DNA from: Plasmodiophora brassicae
Taxonomy: Eukaryota > Endomyxa: Phytomyxea > Phytomyxea > Plasmodiophorida
Reading direction: 5' to 3'
Assembly (NCBI GenBank): GCA_036867785.1
Contig: CP145418.1
Location: 1,240,001-1,304,000, forward strand
DNA: 64,000 bases
Under the pieces are notes generated by a model. The model was not told the DNA's origin. It was given only the letters and a program-made list of their open reading frames with translations, and ran no database searches. Positions 63,858 through 64,000 of the stretch are shown in pieces (position 1 is the stretch's first letter; each line of letters begins with the position of its first letter). The translations under genes were made by a program, and so were the position numbers.

Positions 63858-64000
63858 CGAGTCGTCGCCCCTTCCTAACCGCTACATTACAAGGGGTTGT
63901 TTGCGAGTTTGGGCCACCGTCAGCTGAGCACAACGGTACCGTTGGAAATAGCAGGAAAAATCAGAGGCAGCTGGGCTGTTTTATTTGGCATATGTGCCAC
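63858..64000. other. Right edge, possible 5' exon of the orphan gene
   Basis: An acceptor-like TTAG sits near 63878 on the minus strand, so a first exon may lie here or beyond the window. No exon could be defined. Confidence 0.25.

Overview
This is a nuclear window from a gene-dense, GC-rich unicellular eukaryote. Most genes have several exons, and the introns are short (usually 47-91 bp, GT-AG, with one GC-AG). The gene set includes cytosolic ribosomal protein L26, eIF3c, SCO1, a sterol-type MBOAT acyltransferase, B9D1 and a TTLL tubulin ligase. B9D1 and TTLL imply a flagellated stage. High GC, tiny introns, abundant ankyrin proteins and a flagellated cell would fit a plasmodiophorid-like rhizarian, but that assignment is inference and cannot be proved from this window.

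Layout. 0.4-7.4 kb: three tandem minus-strand genes for GH114-type secreted glycosidases, each with a Pro/Thr stalk and a C-terminal membrane anchor. The first is interrupted by a run of 65 T. 7.6-12.4 kb: MBOAT acyltransferase, SCO1 copper chaperone, tRNA-Pro(CGG) and RPL26. 12.4-20.6 kb: a hypothetical gene, a single-exon unknown, a PUB-domain protein, a small membrane protein divergent from an ABITRAM homologue, a coiled-coil unknown, and a frameshifted membrane-protein relic with a partial inverted copy. 20.7-26.9 kb: a tandem duplication carrying two U-box-like/ankyrin genes. 26.9-47.5 kb is the housekeeping core: a CDCA7-type zinc-finger protein, eIF3c, TTLL, a PAXX/XRCC4-like protein, B9D1, bacterial-type TrpRS with a long acidic tail, GMP reductase, an NAA80-ACTMAP fusion, two small membrane proteins, a HPAT/SerGT-like glycosyltransferase, a tandem-PH protein and a small unknown. 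48-50.5 kb: a large secreted ankyrin-like protein. 51.7-57.9 kb: degenerate repeats with a broken USP copy beside a G20 run. 58.1-59.4 kb: the intact USP paralogue. 59.8-63.9 kb: a very large orphan gene.

The most interesting object is the single reading frame at 40652-42070. It joins a GNAT domain of NAA80 type (actin N-acetyltransferase) to a cysteine-protease domain of ACTMAP type (actin maturation protease), two successive steps of actin N-terminal processing. Exon junctions were chosen by eye from reading frame, GT/AG borders and family conservation, so individual borders may be off. Very long antisense reading frames opposite GC-rich genes are treated as shadows.
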